Shown: positions 22,970 through 36,199, counted from the stretch's first letter. The stretch: 64,000 bases of DNA from Amaranthus tricolor (GCF_026212465.1 NC_080049.1:13973439-14037438); one strand, 5' to 3'. Made by a program: numbers and translations. The notes: a model not told the origin generated them from the sequence alone.

Positions 22970-23226
22970 GAAAATTATTTACCCCTAAGTTCATTAGCCA
23001 CGCTTATTTATGTGGGAAAACAAGAAAAAAAACAATGGACTATGAAATCATGCAGCCACGCTTATTAAGTGAGAAAAGTTTCCAACACCTATAGGCGTGC
23101 CTAAAAATTTACCAACACAAGCTGGGATCACGCTTAAATAAGTGTGACTTAATGTATCAGCCTCACATATAAGCGTGCCTAAATGCGTTTTTGAGCATAG
23201 ATAGGCGCAACTTTTTTGTAGTGTAG
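22970..23226 (-). mobile_element. CACTA-type element end
   Basis: Minus strand: CACTACAAAAAAGTTGCGCC begins at about 23225, followed by repeated AAGCGTG, AGGCACGC and TTAAGCGTG phrases (near 23000-23200). The terminus and motif density fit a CACTA end. The distal end was not found, and the terminus differs from the other CACTA ends in the window. Confidence 0.4.
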
Positions 23227-23639
23227 AAATAGAAATAGATACACTCTAATACCAACAGCTAGATCCATACAAAACCCATATTGCCAAATCATGCCTAATA
23301 TGCTAAAAATCCACAATCTCATCAACCTACATGAATACACGTTAGAGGCTCAATAAATACTCACGGGTTTAAAATATGTCCACAAATACCCAAAGACGGT
23401 GATATAAACCAAATCCTGCTTGACTATTGTTTTGAAAACTCAAAGGTTCACTAGTTTTCAAGTCAAAAATTTAGAAAAAAGAGTCTAAGCTTGCTAAAAT
23501 ACCATACACAAGATAAAAATGTGGCCCCAAATGATATACAAGACAGCTATTCAAAGATCCAAATTGTGCATAATTGTTCCTTAAAAACAAATAATAGATT
23601 AAACAAACAACAAAAGACTAGCTAGCTACTAAAAAGATG
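23227..23639. other. Non-coding stretch downstream of the Athila env-like region
   Basis: No frame or LTR boundary could be recognised. If the Athila element still had its 3' LTR it should lie here or further left, but none was identified. Confidence 0.3.
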
Positions 23640-25330
23640 CAAACAAGAAAACTAACTACAGTTAGCATGCATATGTACAAAAGGAACAAGAGAAAAGCAT
23701 ATCAAGAATGGACACAAAACAACTCAACACCTCCCCCAAGCCGAACTGAGCAATGTCCTCAATGTGACAAAGGGCCTGAAGAAAGTGCGAGGGCCCTAGT
23801 CATCACTCTCATCATTATCATCATCCTCATCATCCTCCTCCTTCTCCTTATCATCCTCGTATTCCTGAGCTCCAGTGCCAAAAGTACCGCCAGAAGTACT
23901 CGCGCCAGCAACATCACCAAAAACATACCCAAAGTCACCAGGCCGAGGCGTGTACCATGATGGGGGCACATGATCCAATTGAAGGGATGTGCCCCTGTCT
24001 ATAGTGATGGTCATAAATAGGATATTGGCTCTGTTGGTAATCGACCATACTCATCAAACCGACTTTGGTGAGCCTCTATCCGGTCAAACCTTTGGTCAAA
24101 ACCGTCCATATTTAGAGGTAAACTCTATAAAGAGGTTAGGACGTGATCTATAGTATGATGGGGTGGTGATGGTGGGGGTGGTGGAGCTGCAGAGGAGGGG
24201 TTGCCTTCTTCATAAGTAGACGAGCCACCTTACCTAAATGTAGGCATGACTTCACCTCGCCCCCGGCCAGAGTACTGGTTGCGGAAAGGCTCAAGTTGTT
24301 GCCTCTCGACTACAATAAGCTCAAGAACAGGTGTCTCCTCTCTAAAAAGATAAGAGGCACGATCTATATCTAAATCAGAGAGGTTTTGGTTGGGAAGGGG
24401 GATATCAACTAACCAATCATGGATCTTCTACCAATTTTTCCTATTGACAACGTTAAGCCACTTAGATTGGACTAAGTGGACAATACTGATGGTGGTAGTC
24501 TCACGGGGTTGGACCCTTTCACCTCTCCAACCAAAATGCATAGCTATATGAGTGATGAATCCGACAAACTGAATCATTGTACGCATTGTAATGGGTTGAT
24601 TGATAGTATGGCGGAAAGTGTGTACTAGAAGCTTAATTAGGTTTGGCTTAAAACCCCATTTAGAGCGGGGGTAAGAGCTTAAAACAATGAAGTCATTATT
24701 GTTTGCTTTATTGGACTAAGATTTGGCCGTCATCGTGAAAGCCGTGAACTTGATCCAAATCCTGATTGCAGGATGGTGAACCTTCTTTAGAACTAAGTTC
24801 TGAAGGATAGGCCAGTGATCTGCTAAAATTAAAGACCAAATTTGGGAGGGGTGTTGGCAAGAATCCATGTCCTCCCCACTATCAATTGAATCAAACAAAT
24901 CAACAAGACCTAAAATAGTGACTTCTTGCAAAACTCCTCCTATTAAATTTATCCTTGTGAGCATGATCCCGAAATTGTACATCGGGATAGTCCTCATCTC
25001 TTTCAATTTTTGGTTCCTCTTACGGTGAAGGACCCCTTTCTCTTCTTCTTAGTCTTCTCCTTGGTGCCATTGTTGTAAAGTATGATAATTCCTTTAAATA
25101 AACAACAAAAACAAGGCACAAACACAAAGATTTCTATAAAAAGTAGAAATTTGTTAGAAGAAACAAAAATTAAACCCAAAAACAAGAAATTTTTCCTTAA
25201 GAATGCAAAAACCCTTATTCTAGAAGAGTGGAGTGAAATGCTGACAATGGTGGGAGAAAAGTATGTAGACGATGATAAGAAAGAAGGAAATTAGAGGATA
25301 TGAAGAGAAATGTTGAAGACAATTGAAATA
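23640..25330 (-). pseudogene. Athila-type third ORF (env-like / ORF1-like) remnant
   Basis: Lies downstream of the integrase of the minus-strand Athila-like element, where that lineage carries an extra ORF. Minus-strand reading in several frames gives GTKEKTKKKRKGSF near 25050, then residues of the plant-transposon-protein type, including FVGFITHIAMHFGW and LVQSKWLN (about 24440-24590), and later a Pro-rich run and a strongly acidic D/E-rich tail (about 23800-23870). Multiple stops and shifts break it. Assignment is by position and by resemblance to ATHILA ORF proteins. Function in the lineage is uncertain. The plus-strand frame at 23637-23960 is its antisense shadow. Confidence 0.45.
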
Positions 25331-25589
25331 TTGATTGGAGATGAGAGTTAGGGTTTGGGTTTTAGTGAGAGAAAGGAGGGAGTGCAAAACTATTATCGTG
25401 GACGTTGTTTTAAAATGAGGGTTTTTTCATGTTGTGCTATTTTAAATAGGCAGTCAAAGAGATTCTGTAGGTTGCTCGACAAAGCTAGCTCTCTCCACCG
25501 GGTCAAGTGGAGTGCAGTTCGTCAATGCTTTAAAATTACAATTTCTGGAAAAATTGGATATTAGTGCTAATTTTTATTTTGAGCATCTG

Positions 25590-27569
25590 CAGGGCAATGC
25601 TATATTCAAGACACTTTTTTGCTCAACCCTGCAGCACCAGCTCTGCGATTTCTCAGCTTTATGCACATATTAAACAACTTAAGCATCAATTCCTACATCC
25701 ATAAACTTAGTGCAGGCGTGCTATACAAAATATGATACATATATATAAACAAAAAGAAGAAATAAAAGTAAATACACGCAAAACTATACCAAAGTTGGTT
25801 AGCTTCCGAACAAGCGCTTATTTAAGGTCGTTAGCTTAACCCTTGGGCATTATTCACTTAGAACACATGGGGGCTCAAGCGGCATTACCACTGGCCCTAC
25901 TAAAGGGTCACCTACGCGATAATGTTTGACACGTTGACCATTCACCTAAAATGTTTCTTCTTTAGCATTTGGCAATTTAATGAAGCCATAGGGGAATACC
26001 TTTGTGATCTTAAATGGACCCGTACAACGTGACTTCAGTTTTTCTGGTAATAATCTCAAACATGAGTTGAATAGTAAAACCAATTGTCTAACCTCAAATT
26101 TCCTTCTAATAAGACCCTTGTTGTGCCACCTTTTTGTCTTCTCCTTGTATAATCTTGAACTCTCGTACGCATCTATGCGTATTTTATCAATTTCATTGAT
26201 ATCTAGCAATCTCTTTTCACTAGCACGCAGTAGATCATAATAAAAGGCTTTGATTGCCTAAGCTGCTCTATGTTCAAACTCCACTGGTAGATGGCACGAT
26301 TTCCCATAGATTATTTGTATGTTTTAGTCCCAATGGGAGTTTTGAAAGTTGTTCTTTAGGCCCAAAAAGAGTCATCCAACTTGTTTGCCCAATATTTTCT
26401 TAACCTCGCAACTTTCTTCTCCAGAATGCCCTTGATCACTCGGTTGCTAATTTCCACTTAGCCACTAGTTTGCGAATGATAGCTTAGACCAATATTATGG
26501 TGACTCCCATATTTCTTTACTACACCTTCAAATTTCTTCTTCGAAAAATGTTGCCCTCTATCACTAATAAATACCCTTGGCGTGCCAAAACGTGGAAAAA
26601 TCTATTTCTTTAAGAACTTGGAAACCAAGTGCGCATCAATGCTGGGAGATGCAATAGCTTCCGCCCATTTCGATACATAGTCAACTACTAGCAAGATATA
26701 CCTAGTCCCATAGGAGGATGAGAATGGTCCCATGAAATCCACTCCCCATACATCAAAAACTTCTATTTCCAGGACGTCGTTGAGCGGCATTTCAGAAATA
26801 TCCCTGTTCTTTGACATCTTTTGCAGGATTTGACATAGCTAGACATGCACATCTTTGAACAGAGAAGGCCAATAAAAACCACAGTAAAGAATCTTTGCAA
26901 CAGTTTTGGATGTACTACCATGACCTCCACAAGGAAAATTGTGATAATATGAGATAATAGAGGGTACTTCTTGTGGAACACACCTTCTAATTACACCATT
27001 AACACATAAACTATGTAGAAACGAATCCTCCCAAAAGTTTCTCTTGACATCATAGAAAAACTTCTTCTTTTGCTGAGATGAGTATCCGTCAGGAATGATT
27101 CCACTTGCTAAGTAATTGGCTATATCAGCATACCATGGAATACTTGTCCTACTTATGGCTAAAAGACACTCATCTAGAAATGATTCATTAAATGGAGCTC
27201 CCAAATCTGCTCCATCATCATGAATTAGACGGGATAAGTGGTCGACAAAAACATTCTCCACACCCTTTTTATCCTTAATTTTTAAATCGAATTCTTTCTG
27301 TAGTAGAATCCACCTAATCAAGAGAGACTTATCTTTGCCATTAAATACCCCACGGCTGCATGATCGGTGTGGACGATAAACTTTGAACCAAACAGGAAGG
27401 GCCGAAACTTCTCTACAGCAAAGACAACTGCTGAGAGCTCCTTCTCTATTGTTGCATAATTCATTTGAGCTGGATCCAATGTCTTACTTGCAAAATAAAT
27501 GGCATGCAACTTGCCATCCTTTCTCTGCACCAAAACAGCCCCTACTACATAATTACCCGCAACACATAA
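25590..27569 (-). pseudogene. Athila-like gypsy RNase H and integrase
   Basis: From 27569 downward the minus strand encodes RKDGKLHAIYFASKTLDPAQ and VHTDHAAVGYL (RNase H), then EFDLKIKDKKGVEN and VDHLSRL. The integrase zinc domain follows (HNFPCGGHGSTSKT, then CKRCQRTG), the catalytic core (VDFMGPF, VVDYVSKW, SDRG, and a decayed third acidic block near 26450) and the C-terminal domain (KLKSRCTGPFKITKVFP, about 25950-26050). Order and motifs fit Athila/Tat gypsy pol. Numerous stops interrupt it. The RT half lies across the solo LTR at 31062-31799. About 25590-25945 carries the C-terminal tail of pol. Confidence 0.75.
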
Positions 27570-30500
27570 TGTAACAGGAGCGACAATCTTGATACATAAT
27601 TAACATTTAATAATAATATTTAATACAAGAATATTGCGGAAGTCTTAAAATGCCGAACTGTTAAAAGTTTTAAATCATAACTGAAACTGTTTAAAACAAA
27701 AGTAAATATTACATCTAATAAGAAATATTGTTTGCTAAAAATGGAAAAAATACATCATAATCAAGTCATCAATAAAGATATAAAAAGCAACTAAGTTCTC
27801 GATAAATAATAATTGTTGCGGCCTGGATCGGAACCTGAACTAAATCCTGCAAAATGCTGCCATACATGATACGGATGACAGCCGATTGAATCGGTCAGCG
27901 CTTAACGCCGAGCATAACTTCCTATGCAGCTCAAAATACGAAAATTATACGCTACATTTACAAAATAATAATTTAAGTATGAACTTATAATTAATTGACA
28001 TCACCGTATTCTTTTACCATATTCTTTTTCTATTCCATACTTTTAAGTCACTAAGATACCATTCTCAATCCTGACAGAAGTACGTTACTGCCACTTATAC
28101 AATTCGGTAATCTTAACACTTAAGTAAGTTCATTTGGTTAATACTCATAACCGTACCATGCATCATAGCATCAACACTAATCAAGTTTATCACTGATCAA
28201 CAAGCACATCAATATGACACCTGATATATGTAAGAGTCTGGTTAGGTGAGGACCGTAGTCCAAAACCCTAACTGTGGTGGGAGTCGTCACCCCTCCAATA
28301 CAATTTATGCTCGAGCTCTACAGCATAAGTAGCTAACCCCCTGTCTTACGCCGCATTTTACGTGCCGGCCAACACGAGCGCCGAGATTTTACATGCCGGT
28401 CCATGGTTGGACATTACCTTACTATCAGGTTCATTCAATCAATATTCATTTACACATGTACATCACATTTTAATTACTACAATTTGACATTGACTTTGAC
28501 TTTGATCAACTTAGGTGATAACCTCATTTATTTAATAAAATTCTAAATCATAACGTAAAATTAACCTTTATGTCTTTATACATTCATTAATAATTTTTAC
28601 ACATTAAATTTTATTTATAACTTTAGTTTTAATAGCTCGCTTAATTCACACTAATAACTTAATATTCTGTCAATAGTCTCCAAATTAATATTTTCCACAA
28701 GTAGCTACTAAAATCTATTTCTCTTTAAATCAGTTTCCAAAATCAACATTTTCAACTTTACAATAAATAAAACTTTACTCTCTTCAAAATAAATCAAATA
28801 TTCTAATTAAAATTCAAGTTAAAATTGCATCATTGGATAAGTTTCCAAATTTGTACAAGTTCACCCAAAATCAATATTTCAAGTTTAGAAAAATAAGTAT
28901 ACTTATTAGGTTTGCAAAAATCAACATTCTAGTTATAAAACAAATAAAACGTATAATTTCACCAAAATCAATATTTCAAGTTTAAAAACAAGTCAAACTT
29001 ATAATTTTCACAAAAGTCAATATTTCTAATTATAAAACAAGTAAAACTTGTAATTTTACAAAATCAATATATCACATATAATTTGAGCGGCAAGTTTACT
29101 AAAAATACATTTACATCATTTTACATAAATTTTGGTCAAATAGTTAGCAAATAAAATATTTTGTACTAAATAGTGATTAAAAGTTACTTTTATTATGAAA
29201 TCTCAAGTATTCAAGAAAAACACTTCAATATTTAATAACTTATAAAAATTTCTCAAAAATATATTTTTAAATTGTTATCTTATTATTATCACAAAAATAG
29301 TTGTAATAATTTAAAATAGTAAATCAAACTCTTTTTTTTTATTATATGATAGTGGTCGAATGGCCTAAGAGTGTTTTGGGCCCTTTTCACATAAAAAGAA
29401 GGACTTAATTTAATTTATCATACTAAATCCTAGATTTAAATAATTAACATAACCATTTACAAAAATAAAAAATTTACGCAATAACATAGAAATTTACCAT
29501 AAATTTAAGGATAAACTTAAATCTCAAAATAAAGTATAATAACAATATTCTTAATATAATCATACTTAGTAAAATACGTTCATAAAATAACTTACTTCCT
29601 TATAAACTAGTTTGAAGGCTAACATAAACATATTAATAAAAATTCTAACATAAAAAAATAATAACATTCCTGATTTAACACTTAACTCATAAACATACTG
29701 GCACTAGTTTATAACATAAATAATACTTAATATCACTAGAATATAATTTTGCACCCAACTTCCTAAACTTGTTCAAAGATTATTAAATTAACATACTAAA
29801 AATACTTTTAGCATACACATACTTAATATAATCTTGATCATAATTTCATTAAACTAAGTTCCTACTAAAACATATCAACATATTTCACACTTTGCATATT
29901 ATAAAGTAAATATAATATAAAATTCCATAAAAAGAGTAGGGTAAGAAGTTATATCATACTAACACCAAGGATAAGTACTAAGTACTAATTAGGAAAATAA
30001 TAAGAAATAAGACCCTCCAAGATAGATAATAATGCTTCAAAAATAATTAATCCAAACTTCCAAAATAATGATGATCTTCTAAGCTCCCAAAATAATTAAA
30101 TCCAAGCTCCAAAAATAATAATACATTAAGTACCCAAAGTAATAACCCAATAATGCTCCATAATGATGATGATTTAGCTAAATAAAGAGTGTTATAAGCT
30201 CCATCTTCTTGAATTTCTTCAACTAATAATAAAGGTATTAAGGTAGTAAAATTTAAATGAAGTGAAAATATAAGAAAGAATGTTAGAAAGATTTGATGAT
30301 GGTGGTGTAAGTGATCTCATGGCTAAGGGGGGTATTTATAATGGGTTTGGAAACTTTGTAGTTCAATAGATTGTATGAAAAAGTATATTAGGAGTATAGA
30401 AGAGGGTTAACTTGTGTAAGTGATTTAAAGTGTGTAAGAGAATGTGTATGAGTTAGAGTGTGTAACTGAATGTGTAAGAGTTTGGAGTGTAGAAGAAGGT

Positions 30501-31061
30501 TAGCTTGTGTAAGGAAATGGTGATAACTTGTGTAAGTGATGAATATCATGGGTTACTATAGAAAGGATTTTGGTTCATCAAATTTTTGTTCTAGTATGTA
30601 GAAGTAAATATACTTTAAAATATTGGGTAAGTTTGATAATGAAAATATGTAGTTTACTTAGAAAATTTTGCTTAAACTATACTTAAATTTAATAATAAAA
30701 ATACAACTCTTTTTTATATATAAAATAATTAAATCAAAGTTATAAGGTTAAAAAAATAAGTAGTAATGTTAGTTTAAGGAAGAAAGTTAAAACGTAAAGT
30801 TTTACAAAAACGTGAATATAATAATAACATTTTACTTTTCGTACTATAAAATAATAAATTAATATTTTAGTGTTTATAAAAAGATTTTAAACAAAATAAT
30901 ATTTTTTTTTTAAGTTTAATATTTGAAAGAAATTACAAAATCGGAAAAGGTTTAGGAATTAGAGATGGTTTGAAATGGATAACTAAAGGATTAGAGATTT
31001 AAATTGAAAATTCAAAATTATTAATCGAAAGATTATGATTTAGAATTTTGAGTCTGTTACA
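27570..31061 (-). mobile_element. Solo LTR of a gypsy retrotransposon, inserted in Athila pol
   Basis: The block starts TGTAACAGGAG and ends GTCTGTTACA, so its ends are TGTAACAG/CTGTTACA inverted. The 5 bp on the left is CATAA and on the right TATAA, a target duplication with one mismatch. Removing the block joins the flanking minus-strand frames: the RT side ends FEIIC and the RNase H side resumes VAGNYVVGAVLVQRKDGK, in frame. No open frame, primer site or polypurine tract is inside, so it is a lone LTR of about 3.49 kb, left after LTR-LTR recombination. The minus-strand start (TGTAACAGACTCAAAATTC) and the large size resemble Tekay/Del-type chromovirus LTRs. That lineage call is an inference. 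Confidence 0.75.
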
Positions 31062-31799
31062 TATAATCTCAAAGGGGAGGCTCCAATCTAGTGGTTGGAT
31101 AATAGAAGTAGAGATAAGACCCTGTTTCAACCTGTTAAAAGCTTCAAGGCAATCGTTTGTAAACAAGAATGGGGCATCTTTGGCGAGAAGCTCTGTTAGA
31201 GGTCTAGCAATCTTAGAGAAATCCTTGATGAACCTCCGGTAAAAACCCGCGTGAGCAAGGAAACTCCTTATTCCCTTAATATCAGTGGGAGGAGGAAAAT
31301 GCTCTATGACCTCTACTTTCGTTTTATCTACCTCAATGCCCTTATTGAAGATAACATGACCTAGCAACACACCCTGTTGTACCATGAAATGGCACTTTTC
31401 CTAGTTTAGAGTGAGGTTGGTCTCCTTACACCTACGGAGAACCTTTTTGAGTTTGCTTAAGCATGCCTCGAAAAATCATTATCAAGAAATATTCTATGCA
31501 TGCAAAAACATGGGCTTATAAATGTCGTCAATAGAATACCCTATGACACTTTTTAACTTTTAATCAATGCAATCAATTGGTCAAGTTGGGTATTATTTAG
31601 TTCAGCATTAACAATTACTGGATAAGTTTCATTTTCACCTAAGTATGCATATTTCAATGAAGAGGGAAGGGATTCAAGATCTACCTGGGGAGGCATGCAT
31701 CTCTCCTGTTTCAAACCTTCTTGAGCTCGCAATGCTTCCCTTTTTCAACCTTCATGGGGGGTATAGACATTTGGTTCATCCAACATTTTCTTTAAGCCA
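31062..31799 (-). pseudogene. Athila-like gypsy RT region with internal deletion
   Basis: Minus-strand reading from 31799 gives LKKMLDEPNVYTPHEG, MPPQVDLESLPSSLKYAYLGE and NAELNNTQLDQLIALIKS, then CFCMHRIFL. From about 31475 it jumps straight to FEACLSKLKKVLRRCKETN and LLGHVIFNKGIEVDK...GFYRRFIKDFSKIARPL (RT thumb and connection). The fingers and palm, including the catalytic YxDD box, are missing between 31490 and 31473, a deletion inside the element. A TAG stop lies just before the frame that starts at 31385. The segment joins the RNase H half across the solo LTR and the protease half across the CACTA element. Confidence 0.75.
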
Positions 31800-31995
31800 C
31801 ACTACTACATTAACGAGCAATGGTGACGCTCTATTGCGACGGTTAGTTTTGAACCGTAGCAATAGATACTCTATTGCGACAGCTAGGACCTATTGCTACG
31901 GTTATTTTTAAACCGTCGCAATAGACCACTTATTGCTATGGGACGGATACCTATTACTACGGTTGTGTATAAACCGTCGCAATAGACCTTGAATT
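31800..31995. repeat. Left subterminal repeats of the CACTA element
   Basis: Within about 190 bp at least six copies of CTATTGCGACGGTT or its reverse complement AACCGTCGCAATAG (with G/T and C/A variants) occur in alternating orientation. In En/Spm such short subterminal motifs are bound by TNPA and bring the ends together. The role here is inferred by analogy. Confidence 0.85.
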
Positions 31996-32878
31996 GATGA
32001 AATTATATTAGGGCAGTACCGTTTGCCGGGAAATGAAAAATAAAAATTTCATTAACTTTCAACTTTCCCACCTTCACTTACGAGGAACTCAATTTGATTT
32101 CACAAAACCCTATTCACCGTCCGACCTTCTTTGCGAATTCCCTCTTTGCGAATTTGATTTCCTCTGAAACTAAATTGTAAAGGTACTAAATTGTAATTTC
32201 CTCTGAAACTGAATTTGATTTCTTCATTCTTCTTTGCGAATTTTGATCTAGTGTTCGTTGGTTGCTGCGGGCTCTGAAACTGAAACTGAAACTGAATCTC
32301 GATCAATTGCTGCTCTGTTCTTGGCCGTCCTAGAGGTTGTTCGCATCGCTACTGCTTTTCGCTGGATTCTTGTCAACTAAATCCGTTAAACCCTCAAAAT
32401 AAAGGTACTAAAATTTGCGGTTTCATTCTTAATTCATTTCAGTTCTTAATTTTGCTTGATCCCTGTTATACCTGATCTTTTTATTTTTCCTAACTGTGAG
32501 GATTTCGTTGTTTCTCTTAATATACTGCTGAATTTTTTTTTTGATTGAATCAGTGGTTATTTAGATTGCCCATGTATCATTTCCAGAATGTGTTCATTTA
32601 GTAGTTGTTGTTTTTGGTTGTATTTGTAAGTACTTGTTTATTATATCTGGCCTCTGGATAAGTTTTCATATTGCAATTTCTTTAGAATGCAGTTTGAAGG
32701 TGTTCCTGTCTTGTTTAATCCGCCCTCTTTATTTTTTTTTAGAATTGGTATAAGAGATTAGGTAGCAATTTGTAAGTTTGAAGGTGTTCTCTGATTTCTT
32801 GATACAAGTAGATTAATTGTTAATTGATCTAATGTTTTTGCCTTTAGTATGAAATCTTATAATACTTACTTTTAGGAA
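31996..32878 (+). promoter_or_regulatory. Upstream region and probable 5' UTR intron of the CACTA transposase gene
   Basis: No coding frame. Short phrases such as TTTCCTCTGAAACT recur near 32155-32220. A candidate intron runs from a GTACTA donor at about 32405 to the TTAG acceptor at 32873-32876, directly before the ATG at 32879. Promoter elements cannot be assigned with confidence. Confidence 0.35.
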
Positions 32879-35800
32879 ATGGATAAGTGGTGGGAATTTC
32901 CTAGATGGAGTTATGATTATCAAAAAGGAGCGGATGAATACATTGAAAAAGCTTTTGCTACAAGGTCCCAAGGAAATCAAATTAGTTGCCCATATTGTAT
33001 GTGTTATCATCGATATTGGTATGGTCGGAATGACGTGAAAGATCATATCATTTGCAATGGTTTTGTACCAAGAAGTGATGAATTTTCTGGGTTTGGGAAG
33101 ATGGGTGATGAAACAGAATTAGAGGCACATGATAAACCATTGAACATGAATGATGGTATACAAGAAATGTTTAACGTTACTCTGAGAGAAGGGCCAAATG
33201 ATGAGGCAAAGAAGTTTCTTAGTCTAATAGAAGAAGGCCAACAAGAATTATATCCTGGTTGCAAAAAATTCTCTAGACTTGCGTTTACAATTCGCCTTTA
33301 TATATACAAGTGTGATCATAAGTTGAGTAATGTTGCATTTTCTGCTTTGCTAGCATTGTTTAAGGAAGTTCTACCCGATGATTCTGTATTGCCAACATCG
33401 TTGAATGAGGCAAAAAAAGTGTTGAAAGTTTTAGGTTTAGATTATAAAAAAAATCGATGCGTGCCCTAATGACTGCATGCTATATTGGGAGGAGCATTCA
33501 ACTGCAACAAGTTGTCATGTTTGTAGGGCCTCAAGGTGGAAATCGAAGGAAAATGATCACACTGAATATACCTCAGAAAAGGCACATAAAATTCCAGCAA
33601 AAATTCTAAGATACTTTCCACTTAAGAAAAGGTTGAAAAGGTTATATATGTGTGCCGAAACTGCTAATTACATGAAATGGCATGCAAATGGTCGAGGAAA
33701 AGACGGACTTGGATTTTTGCAACATCCGGTGGACGGTGAAGCTTGGAAGAACTTTGACAAATTGTATCCAAAATTTGCTCAAGATCCTCGTAATGTGAGG
33801 CTTGCATTAGCCACAGATGGGTTTAACCCATTTAATTCAATGAGCATTGTGCATAGTACATGGCCAGTAATTTTGGTCAACTATAACTTGCCTCCATGGT
33901 TGGCCACAAAGTCAGAGTTTCTAATTTTGTCATTACTTTTTCCCGGCCCATTGTCTCCTGGAAAAGATATTGATATCTACTTGCAACCACTGATCAAAGA
34001 TCTTAATGATTTGTGGGAGTTTGGCCTAGAAACATATGATGCGTCAACAAATACAAGGTTTGACATGCAAGTAGCTTTGGCGTCTACTATTAGCGATTTT
34101 GATGCTTATGCAATGGTATCTGCTAGTTGGAGCACAAAAGGTAAAATAGCTTGCCCATATTGTCATTATGAAATTGATTCAGTGTGGTTACCATATAGCC
34201 ACAAGTATTGCTACATGTGTCATCGCAAATTTTTGGATACTGATCACCCGTGGCGTTTTAATAAAAGAAACTTCAATGGAAAAATTGATGAACGAATTGC
34301 ACCCGTGCCTTTAACGGGAATTGAGATTGAGGAATTGCTTTGTGATTTTCCAAATCATTATGGAAAAAAGCAACCTAAGATGAAACAAGCAGAGGATGAT
34401 CCTAATCCGTGCAGAAAGATGTCCATACTTTTTAAGTTGCCTTATTAGAAACATTGTTCTAATCCCCATAATTTGGACGTCATGCACATAGAAAAGAATG
34501 TGTTTGATAATATTGTTGCGAAATTGTTAGCCATTCCTGGGAAGACAAAAGATAATTTAGCTGCTCGTTATGACTTAAAAGACCTCCGAGAAAAGAAAGA
34601 CCTACGTTGGGTTCTTGAGTTGGAGATTAAAGAGTTAGAAGATGGAACTGAAGAGGTTCCAACATCAAGGTTTTGGATGAATGCCAATGAAAGATGATTG
34701 TTTTGCCAAACCATAAAAAATGAAAAGCTACCACAAGGTTATGCCTCAAACGTTGCTCGTTGTGTGCAAGTAAATGAACGAAAAATCACAGGATACAAGA
34801 GTCATGATGCACATTTTATGATGCATTACTTGCTCCCAATTGCCGCAATCATTACCTTAAATAAAGAAGTTGCAACGCCTTTGATAAGGCTTTCTAATTT
34901 TTTCAAGTGTATATGGAAAAAAACAATTAACCCTCAAGATGTTAATAAACTTCATTCTGAGATAGTTGAAACTTTATGTCAATTTGAGGGGATTTTTCCA
35001 CCAGCTTTTTTTGATGTCATGGTTCATTTGCCGGTTCACTTAGTAGACCAAATTAAGCTTGGTGGACCTGTTGCATTAAGGTGCATGTATGCAATTCAGA
35101 GATATCTTCGGGAATTGAAGTCAGATGTTCGGAATCAGGGTCGTCCGGAGGCTTCAATGGCTGAAGGCTTCTTGGCCAAGGAATGTGCTAGATTTGTTGC
35201 TCGATATCTAATTAGGTCAAAAGGTCCAAGTGCACACGTCAGTGAGCCTTCTATTTTACAACAATTTCTTCCAAAGCTTGGACATCCTATCAGGGGAAGA
35301 GGAAAAACATCAAAGAAGAAACATGTTGGGTTTGTCATCGATCAAATCACATGGAGTCAAGTGCACCAATATGTCTTGTTCAATTGCAATTGTGAAGAAG
35401 TTGAGAGATACATTAAGTATGACTAGTAAACCTTTAAGCTAAGATTTATTATTCATTTTTTATCTCTCGTTTATTGTTTAACGTTTTCTATTCTTCTATC
35501 ATAGTGAGCACAAAGCAGCAGTGGAGACTCATCGAAAGAGAAAATGGGATACGGCTCAAAGTCATTGCAAGGATTTCAAAGATTGGTTTAAAGTGGCAAT
35601 CACATTGAAGGTTGATGAAGGTCAACCTGTCTTAGACCATGTCAGGTGGCTATCAAAAGGACCCTTTTCTAAAGCAAAAATGTATAGTGGGTACTATGTC
35701 AATGGTTACAGGTTTTATACTATGAAACGAGAGGCAAATTATGCCACACAAAATAGTGGAGTAACTTTAACGGCATTAACACATAGTTTTGCTAGTAGTA

Positions 35801-36199
35801 AGGATAAAAATCCTTCAGTGGGAAACGTCATGTATTATGGTTCTGTGGAAGAGATTATTGAGATATCTTATCATGATCATTTTAGTGTTGTCATATTTAG
35901 ATGTGTTTGGTTTCATTCAGAAATAAATGAACATCAACAATCTTTACTTAACAAAAATAAAACAATATGTAAAGGAGAACCATATATCTTGGCATCTCAA
36001 GCACATCAAGTTTTTTATGTAGAAGATCCAACCAAAGAAGGTTGGCATTTTGCCATACATAACAATCCAATGGAATTGTCTGATGGTACCCATATATTGT
36101 TATTGTATATTATTTTTCTTAGTTCTTATTTATATGATTGTTTACATGTATTTATCTAACTTGATTGATGTTTTATGACTTGTAGATGAAAGGGACTAA
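32879..36199 (+). pseudogene. CACTA transposase (TNP2/TNPD type), broken
   Basis: Carries, in order: the transposase-associated domain with CPYCMCYHRYW (about 32885-33110); the TNP2 catalytic domain (33477-34700) with LALATDGFNPF, SDFDAYAMVSASWSTKG-x-ACPYC and LDVMHIEKNVFDNI, whose acidic residues likely form the DDE-type site; DUF4218 (about 34800-35130, HFMMHYLLPIAA); and DUF4216 (about 35800-36060, MYYGSVEEIIEI). It would cut and rejoin the element ends in the nucleus. An intron fits 35417-35504, and a second fits 36086-36185, after which this frame ends at TAA 36197-36199. Lesions are a length change in the A run at 33446-33453 that shifts the frame, an in-frame TAG at 34446-34448 and an in-frame TGA at 34695-34697. 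The start ATG 32879 fits the family's usual N-terminus. Confidence 0.88.

Noticed and set aside
23637..23960. Plus-strand 107-codon frame with a long Ile/Leu run
   Set aside because: Antisense of the acidic D/E-rich tail in the Athila env-like remnant.
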